Assembly: GCF_023516715.1 (NCBI RefSeq) | Contig: NZ_JAMGSI010000001.1 | Coordinates: 868,001-932,000, forward strand | DNA: 64,000 nt | Source of the DNA: Akkermansia massiliensis | Lineage (GTDB): Bacteria > Verrucomicrobiota > Verrucomicrobiia > Verrucomicrobiales > Akkermansiaceae | Reading direction: 5' to 3' | Part shown: piece after piece, positions 1 through 9,976 of the stretch | Layout of the letters: each line of letters begins with the position of its first letter | Position numbering within the stretch: the stretch's first letter is position 1 | The notes under the pieces: generated by a model | The model's input: only the letters and a program-made list of their open reading frames with translations | What the model was told of the DNA's origin: nothing | The model's database searches: none | Made by a program: the position numbers and the translations under genes

Positions 1-362
1 TGGACCACGTTGCCGCTGGTGTAGTTGGAGCCCTTGCTGAGGGAGCCGGAATAATCCGCCCACGGGAAGAGCGGGGCTTCCGTGATGGTGATGTACTGGC
101 GGGCCTTTTCCACGCGCGCCATGGTGGCCTTCAGGTCACGGTTGTTTTGGTAGGTATCCGTCAGGAGGTCCTGGAGATCCTTGTTCTTGAAAACTTTCCA
201 CCAGGGCAGGTCCGCAATGGACTCCGTGGCCGCGGAGGCTCCTCTGAACGCCGTGGGCATGGGCATGTCCACCGGCTTGAAGTCGGGACCCATCATGCAG
301 GAGGAAGCCGTGATGGCCGTGCCCAGCAGGATGGCGCGTGTGATGTATTGGTTCGGTCGCAT
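1..362 (-). CDS. RND efflux outer-membrane lipoprotein (TolC/OprM family), partial
   Basis: Only the first 120 or so codons are inside the window; the gene continues past the left edge. The start is the ATG at 362, which begins MRPNQYITRAILLGTAITAS and continues SCMMGPDF. This is a lipoprotein signal peptide with lipobox TASSC (Cys22), followed by the GPDFKPV sequence typical of NodT/OprM outer-membrane factors. The visible part also has the usual WWKVFKNKDLQDLL segment and the start of the first long helix. It lies 42 nt downstream of the permease gene on the same strand, so it is the third gene of an adaptor-permease-channel operon. It would form the outer-membrane exit duct. Family assignment is firm; substrate is unknown. 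Confidence 0.9.
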   Translation of the reverse strand, partial: MRPNQYITRAILLGTAITASSCMMGPDFKPVDMPMPTAFRGASAATESIADLPWWKVFKNKDLQDLLTDTYQNNRDLKATMARVEKARQYITITEAPLFPWADYSGSLSKGSNYTSGNVV

Positions 363-404
363 AATGGCGTTTTGTCTGTTTTTAAATGGTTTCAAGGGCG
401 GTTT

Positions 405-3400
405 TTACCCTTTCAGTGATTCATGGGCTTCATGGAAGAGGTGCTTCCGGGCGATGATTTCATCCGGATCCTCCGTTTCCACCGTCTTCCGGGCGATGCG
501 GACACGGAAAAGCTTCATGATGAAGTAGAAGGAGCACGGGATCAGGAAGACGCCCACTACCGTCGCCATCGTCATCCCGGCAATCACCACAATACCGATG
601 ATGTTGCGGGAGTAGGCGCCGGAACCGGAGGCCAGGGCCAGCGGAACGCAGCCCAGGATGAAGGCGAAGGAGGTCATCAGGATGGGGCGCAGACGGATTC
701 TGGCCGCGGAGAGCGTGGCTTCCATCAGCGTCTTGCCGCGTTCCATTTCAATGACGGCGAATTCCACGATCAGGATGGCGTTCTTGGCCGCCAGGCCGAT
801 GAGCATCACCAGGCCGATCTGCGCGTACAGGTTCAGTTCATACCCGAACCAGTACAGGCCCAGGAAAGCGCCCAGGGCCGCGATGGGCACCGTCATGAAG
901 ATGCTGAGCGGCAGGGACCACCGTTCATACAGGGCCGCCAGGATCAGGAAGACGAAGACGGAGGAGAGCAGGAAGATCTGCACGATGCCGATGCCGTTCT
1001 GGATCTTTTGTTCCTGATAGCTCATGTCTGCGTAGCTGTAGCCCATGTCCGTGGGCATGCTGGCCTCAAAGGTCTGTTCCAGCGCTTCCATGGCCTGGGA
1101 GTTGGAGTAGCCCTGGGCCGGGGTGACCATGAGCTTGGAGGAGTTGTACAGGTTCTGGCGCAGCAGGAATTCCGGACCCTTGATGTCCGTGATCTTCACG
1201 AGGGTGGAGAGGGGGACGGAACTGCCCGAGTCATTCTTCACATAGAAGTTCTTGAGCATGTCCGTTCCGGTGCGGTCGCTGCCCTGCGCCTGGATGTACA
1301 CCTGCCATTGCTGGCCGTACAGGGTGATGTAGTTGATGAACAGGGAGCCCATGTAGGCCTGGAGCAGGCTGTTGGCCTCACTGATGCTGACGCCCAGCGT
1401 GGCGCACTTTTCTTCATCCAGCCGCACGTCCTTCTGCTCCACGGCAAAGGACATCACGCTGCGCACGCCGCCGTTCTTCTGCGGGTCGAATATCGGGAGC
1501 TTGCTTGCTTCCTTGACAAAGATGTCCGTTTGTTCCGCCAGGTATTCCGTGCCCTTGCCGTCGCGGTCTTCCAGCATGAAGGTGACGCCGTTGGCGGAGC
1601 CCACCCCTGCAATGGCCGGGGGCTGGAAGCACATGGGGATGCCTTCCGGAACCTTGGTGCTCAGCAGGGCGTTGAGCTGGGCGGTGACCGCCTTGGCGCT
1701 CTGGTCCGGATTGGGGCGTTCCTCCCAGGGCTTCAGCATGACGAAGAAGAAGGCGTTGTTCGTGCTCTGCACCCCGGTCAGCAGGCTGAAGCCGGAAATG
1801 GCGATCACGTCCTTCACGTTCGGGTTCTGGCGGATGAGGTCTGAAACCTTGTCCGCGGCGGCCGTTGTCAGCTGGAGGGAGCGGGCTTCCGGCATGATCA
1901 GGGCGGAGAACAGGTAACCCTGGTCTTCGTCCGGCAGGAAGCCGTTGGGAATCTGCTTGGCTACGGGCAGGATGGCGTACGCGATCAGGGCCAGCAGGGG
2001 AATGGAGATGATGAGCTTGCGGGTCAGGAAGTGGCACACCTTGGTGTAGCCGCTGGCCGTAGCGTCATAACCGCGGTTGAAAATGCGGTAGAAGAATTTC
2101 AGCGGGCCGCCCTTGTTCGGGTCCTTGGGCTTGAGCAGGATGGCGGAGAGGGCCGGGGACAGCGTTAGCGCGTTGAACGCGGAAATCAGCATGGAAATGG
2201 CGATGGTCACGGCAAACTGCTGGAACAGCGTGCCCGTAATGCCCGGCAGCAGCAGGGAGGGAAGGAACACCGCCGCCAGCACCAGGGCGATGGCGATGAC
2301 GGGGCCGGACACTTCCTCCATGGCGGCGAAGGCCGCCTGGCGCGGAGTCAGCCCGCGTTCCATGTGGGATTCAACGGCTTCCACCACCACGATGGCGTCA
2401 TCCACCACCAGGCCGATGGCCAGCACCATGCCCATCAAACAGATGGTATTCAGGGTGAAGCCCAGGAGCGGGAACAGCGCGAAGGTGGCGATGATGGAGA
2501 CCGGCACGGCAATGGCCGGAATCAGCGTGGCGCGCCAGCCCTGGAGGAAGACGAACACCACCAGCACCACCAGCAGGAGGGCTTCCACCAGCGTGTGCTC
2601 GATTTCCTCAATGGAGGCGCGCACGGCCAGCGTGGTGTCCAGCGTCACGTTGTACTCCATCCCGGCGGGGAAGCTGCGGGCGCGGTCTTCAAAAAGCTTC
2701 ACCAGGGCGTCCACCGTATTGATGGCGTTGGAGCCGGGGGCGGCATACACGGCGATGGCGCCTGAATCCCTGCCGTTGTATTTACTGGATACGTTGTAGG
2801 TCTGGGAACCCAGTTCCACCTTGGCGATGTCTTTCAGGTAAAGGAGCTTGTTCCCGTCCGCACGGATGATGATGTTGCCGAATTCCTCCGCAGTCTGGAG
2901 GCGGCCCTTGGTCTGGATGCTGTACGTGAATTCCGTTCCGGGAGGGGCCGGTTCCGCGCCGATCTGGCCGCCGGGAATCACGGTGTTCTGCGCCCGGATG
3001 GCGGACTGGACTTCTCCCACGGAGATGTTCTGGGCGGCCATCTTGGTGGTGTCCAGCCAGATGCGCATGGCGTAGCGTCCTGCGCCGAACACCTGCACGT
3101 CGCCCACGCCGGGAACGCGCTTCACGGGGTCCACCAGGCTCACGTACGCATAGTTGCTCAGGAAGATGGCGTTCAGGCTGTCATCCGGGGAATACAGGTT
3201 GATTACGGCCAGCGGGCTGCCCGTGGACTGGGTGATGGTGATGCCCATCTGGGAGACTTCCGCAGGGATCTGGGCGGTGGCCTGCCCGTAGCGCATGTAG
3301 GCCAGCGTCTGGTCCATGTTGGGGTCCGTGCCCACTTCAAAGACGATGCTCAGGGAGCAGATGCCGTTGTTGGCGTTGGTGGAAGTCATGTAGTCCATCC

Positions 3401-3620
3401 CCACGACGCCGGAAATGGATTGCTCAATGGGGGAGGCCACGGAGTTGGCCACCGTCTCCGCATTGGCGCCCGGATAGGTCGCCTGCATCTTGATGGTGGG
3501 CGGGACGATGTTCGGGTACTGCTCAATGGGGAGCCCCATCAGGGACAGTCCGCCGAGCAGGATCATCACGATCGAGATGACGATGGCGATGGTCGGGTGT
3601 TTGATGAAGAAGCTGGACAT
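405..3620 (-). CDS. RND (HAE1/AcrB-type) multidrug efflux permease
   Basis: 1071 residues, the usual length of an inner-membrane RND proton-drug antiporter. The N-terminus MSSFFIKHPTIAIVISIVMI is the first transmembrane segment, followed by the periplasmic pore domain containing SPIEQSISGV. The proton-relay Asp pair is in GLVVDDAIVVVEA (about residues 406-407), and the partner Lys is in LIGLAAKNAILIVEF (about residue 945). Two large periplasmic loops alternate with twelve predicted membrane segments. It sits between its adaptor gene upstream and outer-membrane factor gene downstream, so the operon encodes a complete tripartite pump. HAE1 pumps export amphipathic drugs, bile salts or dyes; which of these this one handles cannot be read from sequence. 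Confidence 0.96.
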   Translation of the reverse strand: MSSFFIKHPTIAIVISIVMILLGGLSLMGLPIEQYPNIVPPTIKMQATYPGANAETVANSVASPIEQSISGVVGMDYMTSTNANNGICSLSIVFEVGTDPNMDQTLAYMRYGQATAQIPAEVSQMGITITQSTGSPLAVINLYSPDDSLNAIFLSNYAYVSLVDPVKRVPGVGDVQVFGAGRYAMRIWLDTTKMAAQNISVGEVQSAIRAQNTVIPGGQIGAEPAPPGTEFTYSIQTKGRLQTAEEFGNIIIRADGNKLLYLKDIAKVELGSQTYNVSSKYNGRDSGAIAVYAAPGSNAINTVDALVKLFEDRARSFPAGMEYNVTLDTTLAVRASIEEIEHTLVEALLLVVLVVFVFLQGWRATLIPAIAVPVSIIATFALFPLLGFTLNTICLMGMVLAIGLVVDDAIVVVEAVESHMERGLTPRQAAFAAMEEVSGPVIAIALVLAAVFLPSLLLPGITGTLFQQFAVTIAISMLISAFNALTLSPALSAILLKPKDPNKGGPLKFFYRIFNRGYDATASGYTKVCHFLTRKLIISIPLLALIAYAILPVAKQIPNGFLPDEDQGYLFSALIMPEARSLQLTTAAADKVSDLIRQNPNVKDVIAISGFSLLTGVQSTNNAFFFVMLKPWEERPNPDQSAKAVTAQLNALLSTKVPEGIPMCFQPPAIAGVGSANGVTFMLEDRDGKGTEYLAEQTDIFVKEASKLPIFDPQKNGGVRSVMSFAVEQKDVRLDEEKCATLGVSISEANSLLQAYMGSLFINYITLYGQQWQVYIQAQGSDRTGTDMLKNFYVKNDSGSSVPLSTLVKITDIKGPEFLLRQNLYNSSKLMVTPAQGYSNSQAMEALEQTFEASMPTDMGYSYADMSYQEQKIQNGIGIVQIFLLSSVFVFLILAALYERWSLPLSIFMTVPIAALGAFLGLYWFGYELNLYAQIGLVMLIGLAAKNAILIVEFAVIEMERGKTLMEATLSAARIRLRPILMTSFAFILGCVPLALASGSGAYSRNIIGIVVIAGMTMATVVGVFLIPCSFYFIMKLFRVRIARKTVETEDPDEIIARKHLFHEAHESLKG

Positions 3621-3684
3621 GGTATTAAATCATGAGAGTGCGCGGGAAAGGCGGGGAGGGGAGGGCTCCCAGGAGAGGGGGGGA

Positions 3685-4944
3685 TTATTTGGCGGCGGGC
3701 TGGGCTTCGTCGTGCTTCATGCCTTCGGGCGTCTTGGCCTTTTCAAAGGACTGCGCTCCTACGGAAGGCATGACGGGCTGGGAAACGACAGGCTTGTAGG
3801 GCAGGGGCTTCACGGGGGACTGTCCCTGGAGCTTGGCCGCCTGCATGATTCCTTCCACTACGATGGGGCTGTCCTTCGTGAAGGAGGAGTGCGGCATGGG
3901 AACGATGTTGATCACCTGCATGCCGTCCACCACGGGCCCGAGGTTCACCACCTGCATGTGGGGAACGTTCTTGTCATCCAGATAAATGATGAATTTGGCG
4001 CTCTGGGCGGAGAGGATGGCGCGCGGGGGAACCAGCGTGGCGTTTTCCAAAGTCTTCACCGTGGCGCGGACGCGGACGAACATGCCGGGACGGAGCGTCA
4101 GGTTCGGATTGGGAATATGGCCCACGATGTTGATCGTGCCGGTCTGGGCGTCCACGTTTCTGTCAATGGCTACGGGTTCGCCCTGCATGGGGAATTCCGT
4201 GCCGTTGGCCAGAATGACGTCAAACTTGAGGTGCTTCTCCTTGGCCAGGTTGCTGTCCATGGAGTTCAGGAAGTCCTGTTCACTCACGGAGAAGTCCACG
4301 CGGATGGGGTCAATGGCGGAAATGGTGGTCAGCGGATTGGGGCTGGAGGGCGTCAGCAGGTTGCCGATGGAAGGAGTTGCCAGGCCCGCCAGACCGGAAA
4401 TGGGGGCCGTGATGGTGGTGAATTTAAGATTGATTTTCGCTTCGTCCACCTGGGCCTTTGCCGTGGCGATGGCAGCCTCCGTTTCCTGGACCTGCTGCAG
4501 GGCGTCATCCAGCTGCTTGCGGCTGACGGAGCCGGTCTTTACCAGCGGCGTGTAGCGTTCCACGTCCAGCTTGTATTTCTTCAGCGTGGCTTCATACTGT
4601 TCCAGGCGCCCCTGGGCCTGGTCCAGCGTTGCCTGGAACGGGCGGGGATCAATCTGGAAAAGCACTTGGCCTTTCTTCACATAGGCGCCGTCCTTGTAAT
4701 CCTTGGAAAGAAGGTATCCCGTCACCTGGGAGCGGATTTCAGCATCTTCCGTACCGCGCAGGGTGCCCACCCACTCCTGCCTGATGGGAACGTCCCTGGT
4801 TACCAGCTTGGTCACCTGCACTTCGGGAACGAGCGCCGGCATCTGGCCTGCTGAATCCTTTTTCCCTTCACAGGAAGTTAAAATCATCACCGGAGAGCAC
4901 AGGAGCAGAGTTGTGGCGGCAATCGTCAAAGGCTTGTTGTACAT
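3685..4944 (-). CDS. RND efflux periplasmic adaptor lipoprotein (AcrA/MexA family)
   Basis: 419 residues from the ATG at 4944. An upstream in-frame start would add 18 residues, but only the 4944 start puts a lipoprotein signal at the terminus: MYNKPLTIAATTLLLCSPVM then ILTSC, with Cys25 as the lipidated residue. Then follow a biotinyl-lipoyl half motif (GYLLSKDYKDGAYVKKGQVL), an alpha-helical hairpin (about residues 95-165), the second lipoyl half (ITAPISGLAGL) and beta-barrel and membrane-proximal domains. It ends 64 nt before the permease start. The protein would bridge the permease and the TolC-like channel. It is the first gene of the operon; no dedicated regulator gene is adjacent. Confidence 0.94.
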   Translation of the reverse strand: MYNKPLTIAATTLLLCSPVMILTSCEGKKDSAGQMPALVPEVQVTKLVTRDVPIRQEWVGTLRGTEDAEIRSQVTGYLLSKDYKDGAYVKKGQVLFQIDPRPFQATLDQAQGRLEQYEATLKKYKLDVERYTPLVKTGSVSRKQLDDALQQVQETEAAIATAKAQVDEAKINLKFTTITAPISGLAGLATPSIGNLLTPSSPNPLTTISAIDPIRVDFSVSEQDFLNSMDSNLAKEKHLKFDVILANGTEFPMQGEPVAIDRNVDAQTGTINIVGHIPNPNLTLRPGMFVRVRATVKTLENATLVPPRAILSAQSAKFIIYLDDKNVPHMQVVNLGPVVDGMQVINIVPMPHSSFTKDSPIVVEGIMQAAKLQGQSPVKPLPYKPVVSQPVMPSVGAQSFEKAKTPEGMKHDEAQPAAK

Positions 4945-5168
4945 AAATGGATGCGGTTGGTTGCAAGCTGGTGCCGGAAGATGCGGCAGAGCGAGCAAAT
5001 TTTGCTTCTTTTTCTCATAAAGTCAACGCAAAGATGTGTTCTGATTCTTGTGAAATATCCGTAACCTTTGCATATTGAAGGGATAATTTAATTAAACAAA
5101 TGTATAATATGTTGACTCCTCCATGCTCCTCTGCGGAGGCGGAACGGCGCTCCTCTCCGCGCCTTCGT

Positions 5169-7313
5169 TCAGGAGGCCAGCCGCCTCTTGCGGAGCATGG
5201 CGTCCATGCGTGGTTTTCTGCCCATGAAATCCATGAACTGCTGCATGGGCGGGACCGTATATCCCTTTTCCAGAATGGCCTTACGGAATTTCCGGGCGGT
5301 TTCCCTGTCCGGTCCTCCGGCCCGTTCAAAAGCTTCGAAAATGTCCTTGTCCAGAACTTCCGCCCAGCGGTAGGCGAAGTAAAAGGAGGCATAACCCGCC
5401 GGGGAGGAAAACAAATGGCGCGCCGTGCGCAGCTTGCCGGTTCGTTTGAAATCCTTGAAATAATCCATGTCTCCGGCTACGGCGGCGTCCACCTCGTCCA
5501 GGGGGCCGGCGGCGAAGCGTTCCGGGTCCGTGTGCACGGCCAGGTCCATTTTTGCGTACAGGAGCTGCCCGGCCAGGGCGAGGGCGGGCGTATTGCCGCG
5601 GGAAGCGTCCAGGGAGCGCAGCATTTCCTCCGGAATGGGGAGCCCCGTTTTTTCATGGCGCGCGAAGCTTTTCAGCACGTCCGGATGCCAGCACCAGTTC
5701 TCCATGAACTGGGAGGGAACCTCCACAAAATCCCGCGGCACGCTGGTCCCCGCCAGGGAGGGGGTGGAAACCCGGGTGAACATCAGGTGCAGCAAATGGC
5801 CGAATTCATGGAACAGAATCCTGGTCTCCTGATGTGAAAGAAGCACCGCGGCTCCTTCTGCGGAGGGATGAAGGTTCAGGCAGACCATGCCCAGGCGGGG
5901 CTTGCCCGGGTTTTCCCGCGTGGCCGGGCTCCCCGTGTCCAGCGCGTTCATCCATGCTCCGGCCCTTTTGCTTTTGCGGGAAAAGAGGTCCAGGTAAAAG
6001 GATCCCAGGCGGTTGCCCCTGACGTCCTCAATGGTGAAAAAGCGCACGTCCGGATGCCAGGTCCCCACGGCTCCTGCGCCTTCCCCTGCCGGAACCTCCG
6101 CCACGCGGATGCCGTATAACTGCTCCGCCAGGGAAAACAGGCCGTCCAGCACGCGGGGAAGGGGGAAGTAACGGCGCAGTTCCTCCTGGTCCAGCCGGAA
6201 CTGTTCCTTTGCCTGGAGGCTGGTGTAATACGCCACGTCCCAGGGATTCAGACGGGCGTTTTCCTGTCTCGTGAGACGGGCCTTGAGTCGGCGCAGCGCT
6301 TCCATTTCACGGAAAAAGGGGGCTTTTACCTTGTCCAGCAGCTCATTCACGAACTTCATGGCGTTTTCCCCGTTTCCCGCCATGCTCTCCCGCAGGGCGT
6401 AATCCGGATACGTTCCATACCCGCACAAATGCGCCTTTTCACGGCGCAGGGAAAGAATCTCCCGGATGACGGGTTCCGTATCGCATGCTCCCGTGGCGAC
6501 GGTCTGGAGATGTTCCCATAAATCCTTCCGGCATTCTTCGCGGTGCGCCTTCTCCATCACCCGGGCGGAAGCCGCGGAATCCAGCGTAAACGTCCAGCCC
6601 GGGCCGGAATGGCCTGGGCTGCGTGACTGGAACTCCTCCCGCGCCTGTTGAAGAGCGTTGTTGTCTATCCCTTCCAGAAAGGCGGCGTCCCGCACCGTCC
6701 AGGTCCAGGACTTCCGCGCGTCCATGTACAGATTGTTGAAACGCTGTGAGGCGAGAGTCAATTCCCTGTCAATTACCTCAAGCCGCGCGCGCTTGTCCGG
6801 CGGCAGGTCCGCCCCGTTGTCCCGGAAGCTCTGCATGGTCAGCTCCATGTACCGTTTCTGTTCCGGGCCCGGATTGGTCTGCCGCAGGCGTTCCTCAGCG
6901 ATTTTCAGGACGTTCCACAGGGCCTGGTCCTTCGTGACGGAGGAAAGGAAGGCGGACACGCGGGGCGCAACCGAATCCATGGCCTTGCGCAGTTCCGCGC
7001 TGTCGCACAGGCTTTTCAGGACATAGGCCTTGCGCATGCCTTCCATGAGGAGGTCATTGCTGCATTCCAGGGCGCCGAACGTGTTTTCATACGTCATTTC
7101 CTCCGGTTGGAGACGGCTGATCTCTTCCACGGCGGACCGGGTGAGGCGCATCGCTTCCCGGATGTCCGGTTCCAGCCTGTCCGGGGTCAGGCGGTTCCAG
7201 CAAATGGGGCGGCTCTTGTCCAGAAAAGGGTGGGTGGAAGAATCCGCCGGAGAGGGAAGGGCCGCGGAAAGAAAAAGGAGAAGGAGATGGAAAAACTGCC
7301 TGGGTAACCGCAT
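5169..7313 (-). CDS. M3 family zinc oligopeptidase (peptidyl-dipeptidase/oligopeptidase A type), exported
   Basis: 714 residues from the ATG at 7313. The longer frame starting at 7445 would overlap the divergent cimA gene and place 44 Arg-rich residues before a clear signal peptide, so I reject it. The start MRLPRQFFHLLLLFLSAALP is a Sec signal, pointing to a periplasmic enzyme. The zinc site is ILFHEFGHLLHLMF, with HEFGH at residues 502-506, followed by the third ligand region FVEVPSQFMENW, which is typical of family M3. Such enzymes cut small peptides. Most characterised M3 peptidases are cytosolic, so the signal peptide is a difference worth noting. Divergent from cimA with about 120 nt between start codons. 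Confidence 0.9.
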   Translation of the reverse strand: MRLPRQFFHLLLLFLSAALPSPADSSTHPFLDKSRPICWNRLTPDRLEPDIREAMRLTRSAVEEISRLQPEEMTYENTFGALECSNDLLMEGMRKAYVLKSLCDSAELRKAMDSVAPRVSAFLSSVTKDQALWNVLKIAEERLRQTNPGPEQKRYMELTMQSFRDNGADLPPDKRARLEVIDRELTLASQRFNNLYMDARKSWTWTVRDAAFLEGIDNNALQQAREEFQSRSPGHSGPGWTFTLDSAASARVMEKAHREECRKDLWEHLQTVATGACDTEPVIREILSLRREKAHLCGYGTYPDYALRESMAGNGENAMKFVNELLDKVKAPFFREMEALRRLKARLTRQENARLNPWDVAYYTSLQAKEQFRLDQEELRRYFPLPRVLDGLFSLAEQLYGIRVAEVPAGEGAGAVGTWHPDVRFFTIEDVRGNRLGSFYLDLFSRKSKRAGAWMNALDTGSPATRENPGKPRLGMVCLNLHPSAEGAAVLLSHQETRILFHEFGHLLHLMFTRVSTPSLAGTSVPRDFVEVPSQFMENWCWHPDVLKSFARHEKTGLPIPEEMLRSLDASRGNTPALALAGQLLYAKMDLAVHTDPERFAAGPLDEVDAAVAGDMDYFKDFKRTGKLRTARHLFSSPAGYASFYFAYRWAEVLDKDIFEAFERAGGPDRETARKFRKAILEKGYTVPPMQQFMDFMGRKPRMDAMLRKRRLAS

Positions 7314-7434
7314 GGCGGCTATCCTACCGGAAGCCCTCTCCCCCTTCAAGCCTTGTGCTTTTCGTGTCTGCATCCGGGGAAAAACCGGGCCCCGGTCTTG
7401 AACGGAACCGCGTTTGCATGTATGAACAAAGGCG

Positions 7435-9069
7435 ATGTCCACCAAAATTTTCCTCTATGATACCACGCTGCGCGATGGAGCGCAGAGTGAAGACGTCAAC
7501 TTGAGTGCGACGGACAAGGTCCGCATCGCCCGGCAGCTGGATTATCTGGGCATGGACTACATTGAGGGCGGCTGGCCCGGCGCCAACCCGGTGGAGACGG
7601 AATTTTTCAAGGCCATGAAGGACGTGGAGCTCAGGAATGCGAAGCTGGCCGCCTTCGGCAGCACGCACCATCCGTCCAGTACGCCGGAGACGGACCCCAC
7701 GCTGAACGCCCTGGTTTCCAGCGGCGCGCGGGTGGCCGCCATCTTCGGGAAATCCTGCCCCCGCCATGTGGAAGTGGCGCTGGCCATCTCCCGGGAACGC
7801 AATCTGGAAATCATCGGCAACTCCATCTCCTTCCTTAAAAAGAATTTGGAAGAAGCTTTTTTTGACGCGGAACACTTTTTTGACGGCTTCAAGCGGGACC
7901 CGGAATACGCCCTGGCCGTGCTCCGCGCCGCCCATGAGCACGGCGCGGACTGCCTGGTCCTGTGCGATACCAACGGAGGCACCATGCCGGAGGAAATCGG
8001 TTCCATCATCCGGACGGTCAGGGAACGCCTTCCGCATGCCGCCCTGGGCATCCACGCCCACAATGACTGCGAGCTGGCCGTCGCCAACAGCCTGGCCGCC
8101 GTGAACAGCGGGGCCGTCCAGGTGCAGGGCACCGTGAACGGCATCGGGGAACGCTGCGGAAACGCCAACTTGTGCTCCGTCATTCCCAACCTTCAGTTGA
8201 AGATGGAGGGCTTTTCCTGCCTCAGTGACGCCTCCCTGACGCGCCTCAAATCCACCGCCGCCTTCGTTTCGGAAGTGTCCAACCTGGCCCCCTTCCGGCG
8301 GCAGCCCTTTGTGGGGAACGCCGCCTTCGCCCACAAGGGGGGCGTGCATGTGAGCGCCATCATGAAGGACTCCGCCCTGTACGAGCACATTGACCCCTCC
8401 CTGGTGGGGAACGCCCAGCGCGTGCTGATGACGGAGCAGGGAGGCAAAAGCAACATCCTTTCCCTGTCCCGTACCTTGGGCTTTGAACTGGAGAAAGGGG
8501 ACCCGCTTCTGGACGTGCTCTCCGCCGCCGTGAAAAAAAACGCTGCGCTGGGGTATGACTACGTGGCCGCCCCGGCCAGCGCGGAACTGCTCTTCCTGCG
8601 GCACATGCCGGACAGCGCGCTGAAGCCGTACTTCAACATCCTGCGCACCGTGGTGCTTACCTCCCGCCATGAAATGGATCCGGACATGATGGTGGAAGCC
8701 TCCCTCAAGCTGGACGTCCACGGCAACGTGGAGCACACCGCCGCCGGAGGCTTCGGCCCCGTGCATGCGCTGGACCGCGCCCTGCGCCGCGCCCTGACGC
8801 GCTGGTACCCGGAACTGGAACAAATGCACCTGATTGACTACAAGGTGCGCGTGCTCTCCCCCACCCGGACGAACATTCCGGACGCGGCGGAGGAAAATGG
8901 CACCGGCTCCAATGTGCGCGTGCTCATTGAATCCTCGGACGGCGTCGCCACCTGGACCACAGTGGGCGTCTCCTACAACATCATTGAGGCCAGCCTGGAA
9001 GCCCTGGCGGACGCCGTCACGTACAAGCTCTACAAGACGGAGCAGGCCAGATGGCGCGCGGAATGCTGA
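7435..9069 (+). CDS. cimA: (R)-citramalate synthase
   Basis: 544 residues. It belongs to the isopropylmalate/homocitrate synthase family. The N-terminus has YDTTLRDGAQSEDVNLS (metal and pyruvate binding), then EGGWPGANPVETEFF, HAHNDCELAVANSLAAV and GTVNGIGERCGNANL, followed by a C-terminal LeuA allosteric/dimer domain of about 150 residues. The length and the EGGWPG signature match the CimA clade rather than LeuA. It would condense pyruvate with acetyl-CoA to citramalate, the first step of the threonine-independent isoleucine route. It stands alone, divergent from the M3 peptidase gene. Regulation by isoleucine through the C-terminal domain is expected from the family. Confidence 0.9.
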   Translation: MSTKIFLYDTTLRDGAQSEDVNLSATDKVRIARQLDYLGMDYIEGGWPGANPVETEFFKAMKDVELRNAKLAAFGSTHHPSSTPETDPTLNALVSSGARVAAIFGKSCPRHVEVALAISRERNLEIIGNSISFLKKNLEEAFFDAEHFFDGFKRDPEYALAVLRAAHEHGADCLVLCDTNGGTMPEEIGSIIRTVRERLPHAALGIHAHNDCELAVANSLAAVNSGAVQVQGTVNGIGERCGNANLCSVIPNLQLKMEGFSCLSDASLTRLKSTAAFVSEVSNLAPFRRQPFVGNAAFAHKGGVHVSAIMKDSALYEHIDPSLVGNAQRVLMTEQGGKSNILSLSRTLGFELEKGDPLLDVLSAAVKKNAALGYDYVAAPASAELLFLRHMPDSALKPYFNILRTVVLTSRHEMDPDMMVEASLKLDVHGNVEHTAAGGFGPVHALDRALRRALTRWYPELEQMHLIDYKVRVLSPTRTNIPDAAEENGTGSNVRVLIESSDGVATWTTVGVSYNIIEASLEALADAVTYKLYKTEQARWRAEC

Positions 9070-9169
9070 TGGACAGGCTCCCTGGAAGCTGACTGCCTGA
9101 CGATCTTATATTCTCTCTGAAGCGCACGGCGGCTTCCGGCAGGGAGAGAAGGCGCGCTCCGGATAAAAT

Positions 9170-9976
9170 TCATTTGAATTTTACTTCCTCCGGTGTTGGC
9201 ATATCTTCCGGCAGGTCAAAAGGAAGGACTACAGGACAGTTGTAATCAAGTATACCGGGCTCCTGCTTCATGGTCAGGGGACGGCTTTCAGGTTTAAAAT
9301 GAAATACCTGGGCATTACTTGGGAATTCAGTTGCATAACGATGATGTTCTACATCATACATCAATGTCCAGTTAACGGCGGAAAAAATGCCGTACCGTTT
9401 ATTCGTTCCATGCTGATCCCTTCTGGTGTATTCGCCCAGCAGGGCGATTCCCTGGACAACCACGCATAAATAAGGGTAGCTTCCCAGGTTTGCGGATTGT
9501 TGCCGTCCATTGCGGAAAATGAGTTCCTGACTGAATGGAATGATCAGCACTGGAAGCTATCCTTTGGAACCGGGCCATTCCGGGAATGCAGATAAATACC
9601 TCCATTCCCGCTGTATGACCGGCAGTTGATTTCTCATGACCGTCCATAAATAATTAAGGCAAAGAGGCTGGTTTAACATCATCCATAATAGATGGGGAGG
9701 CATCGTATTGCGGTTGTAGGCCTCTACAAATTCCTCGCCGCAGCTGCGTACAAAACTCAATTCCCAAAGCTGGGAGGTCAAGTTAAAGCTTCGTTCCATT
9801 TCACACCATTCCACCAGCCGCCGATAGCTGTAAATGTGGCTGACCTCCTCCCGGTTAATTTCCACCAATACCATCTTGTTGTTTGAAGACGGCATAGAGA
9901 GCAAATTGGCGTCGGCATGGATCGGTTGGGCTAGTATCAACCCAAAAAAATGCAACAAATGAACACAACGAAACAA
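9170..9976 (-). pseudogene. Hypothetical exported protein interrupted by one in-frame amber codon
   Basis: Two reading frames, 9557-9976 and 9170-9550, lie in the same frame. They are separated only by a TAG at 9559-9557, then CTT CCA and a GTG. Read through, they give one uninterrupted protein of about 268 residues: ...EWPGSKG (stop) LPVLIIPFSQEL.... The first part could start at a TTG at 9976 with a signal-like stretch (VHLLHFFGLILAQPIHADA) or at an ATG at 9895. I do not recognise the family. Either a single point mutation killed the gene, or the two halves are translated as separate, almost touching ORFs with the second using GTG. The former is more likely because no Shine-Dalgarno precedes the GTG. 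It lies downstream of the Rhs locus on the same strand. Confidence 0.55.

Noticed and set aside
7324-8829. 501-codon ORF antisense to cimA
   Set aside because: Shadow of cimA; composition is His/Gly-rich with no motif.
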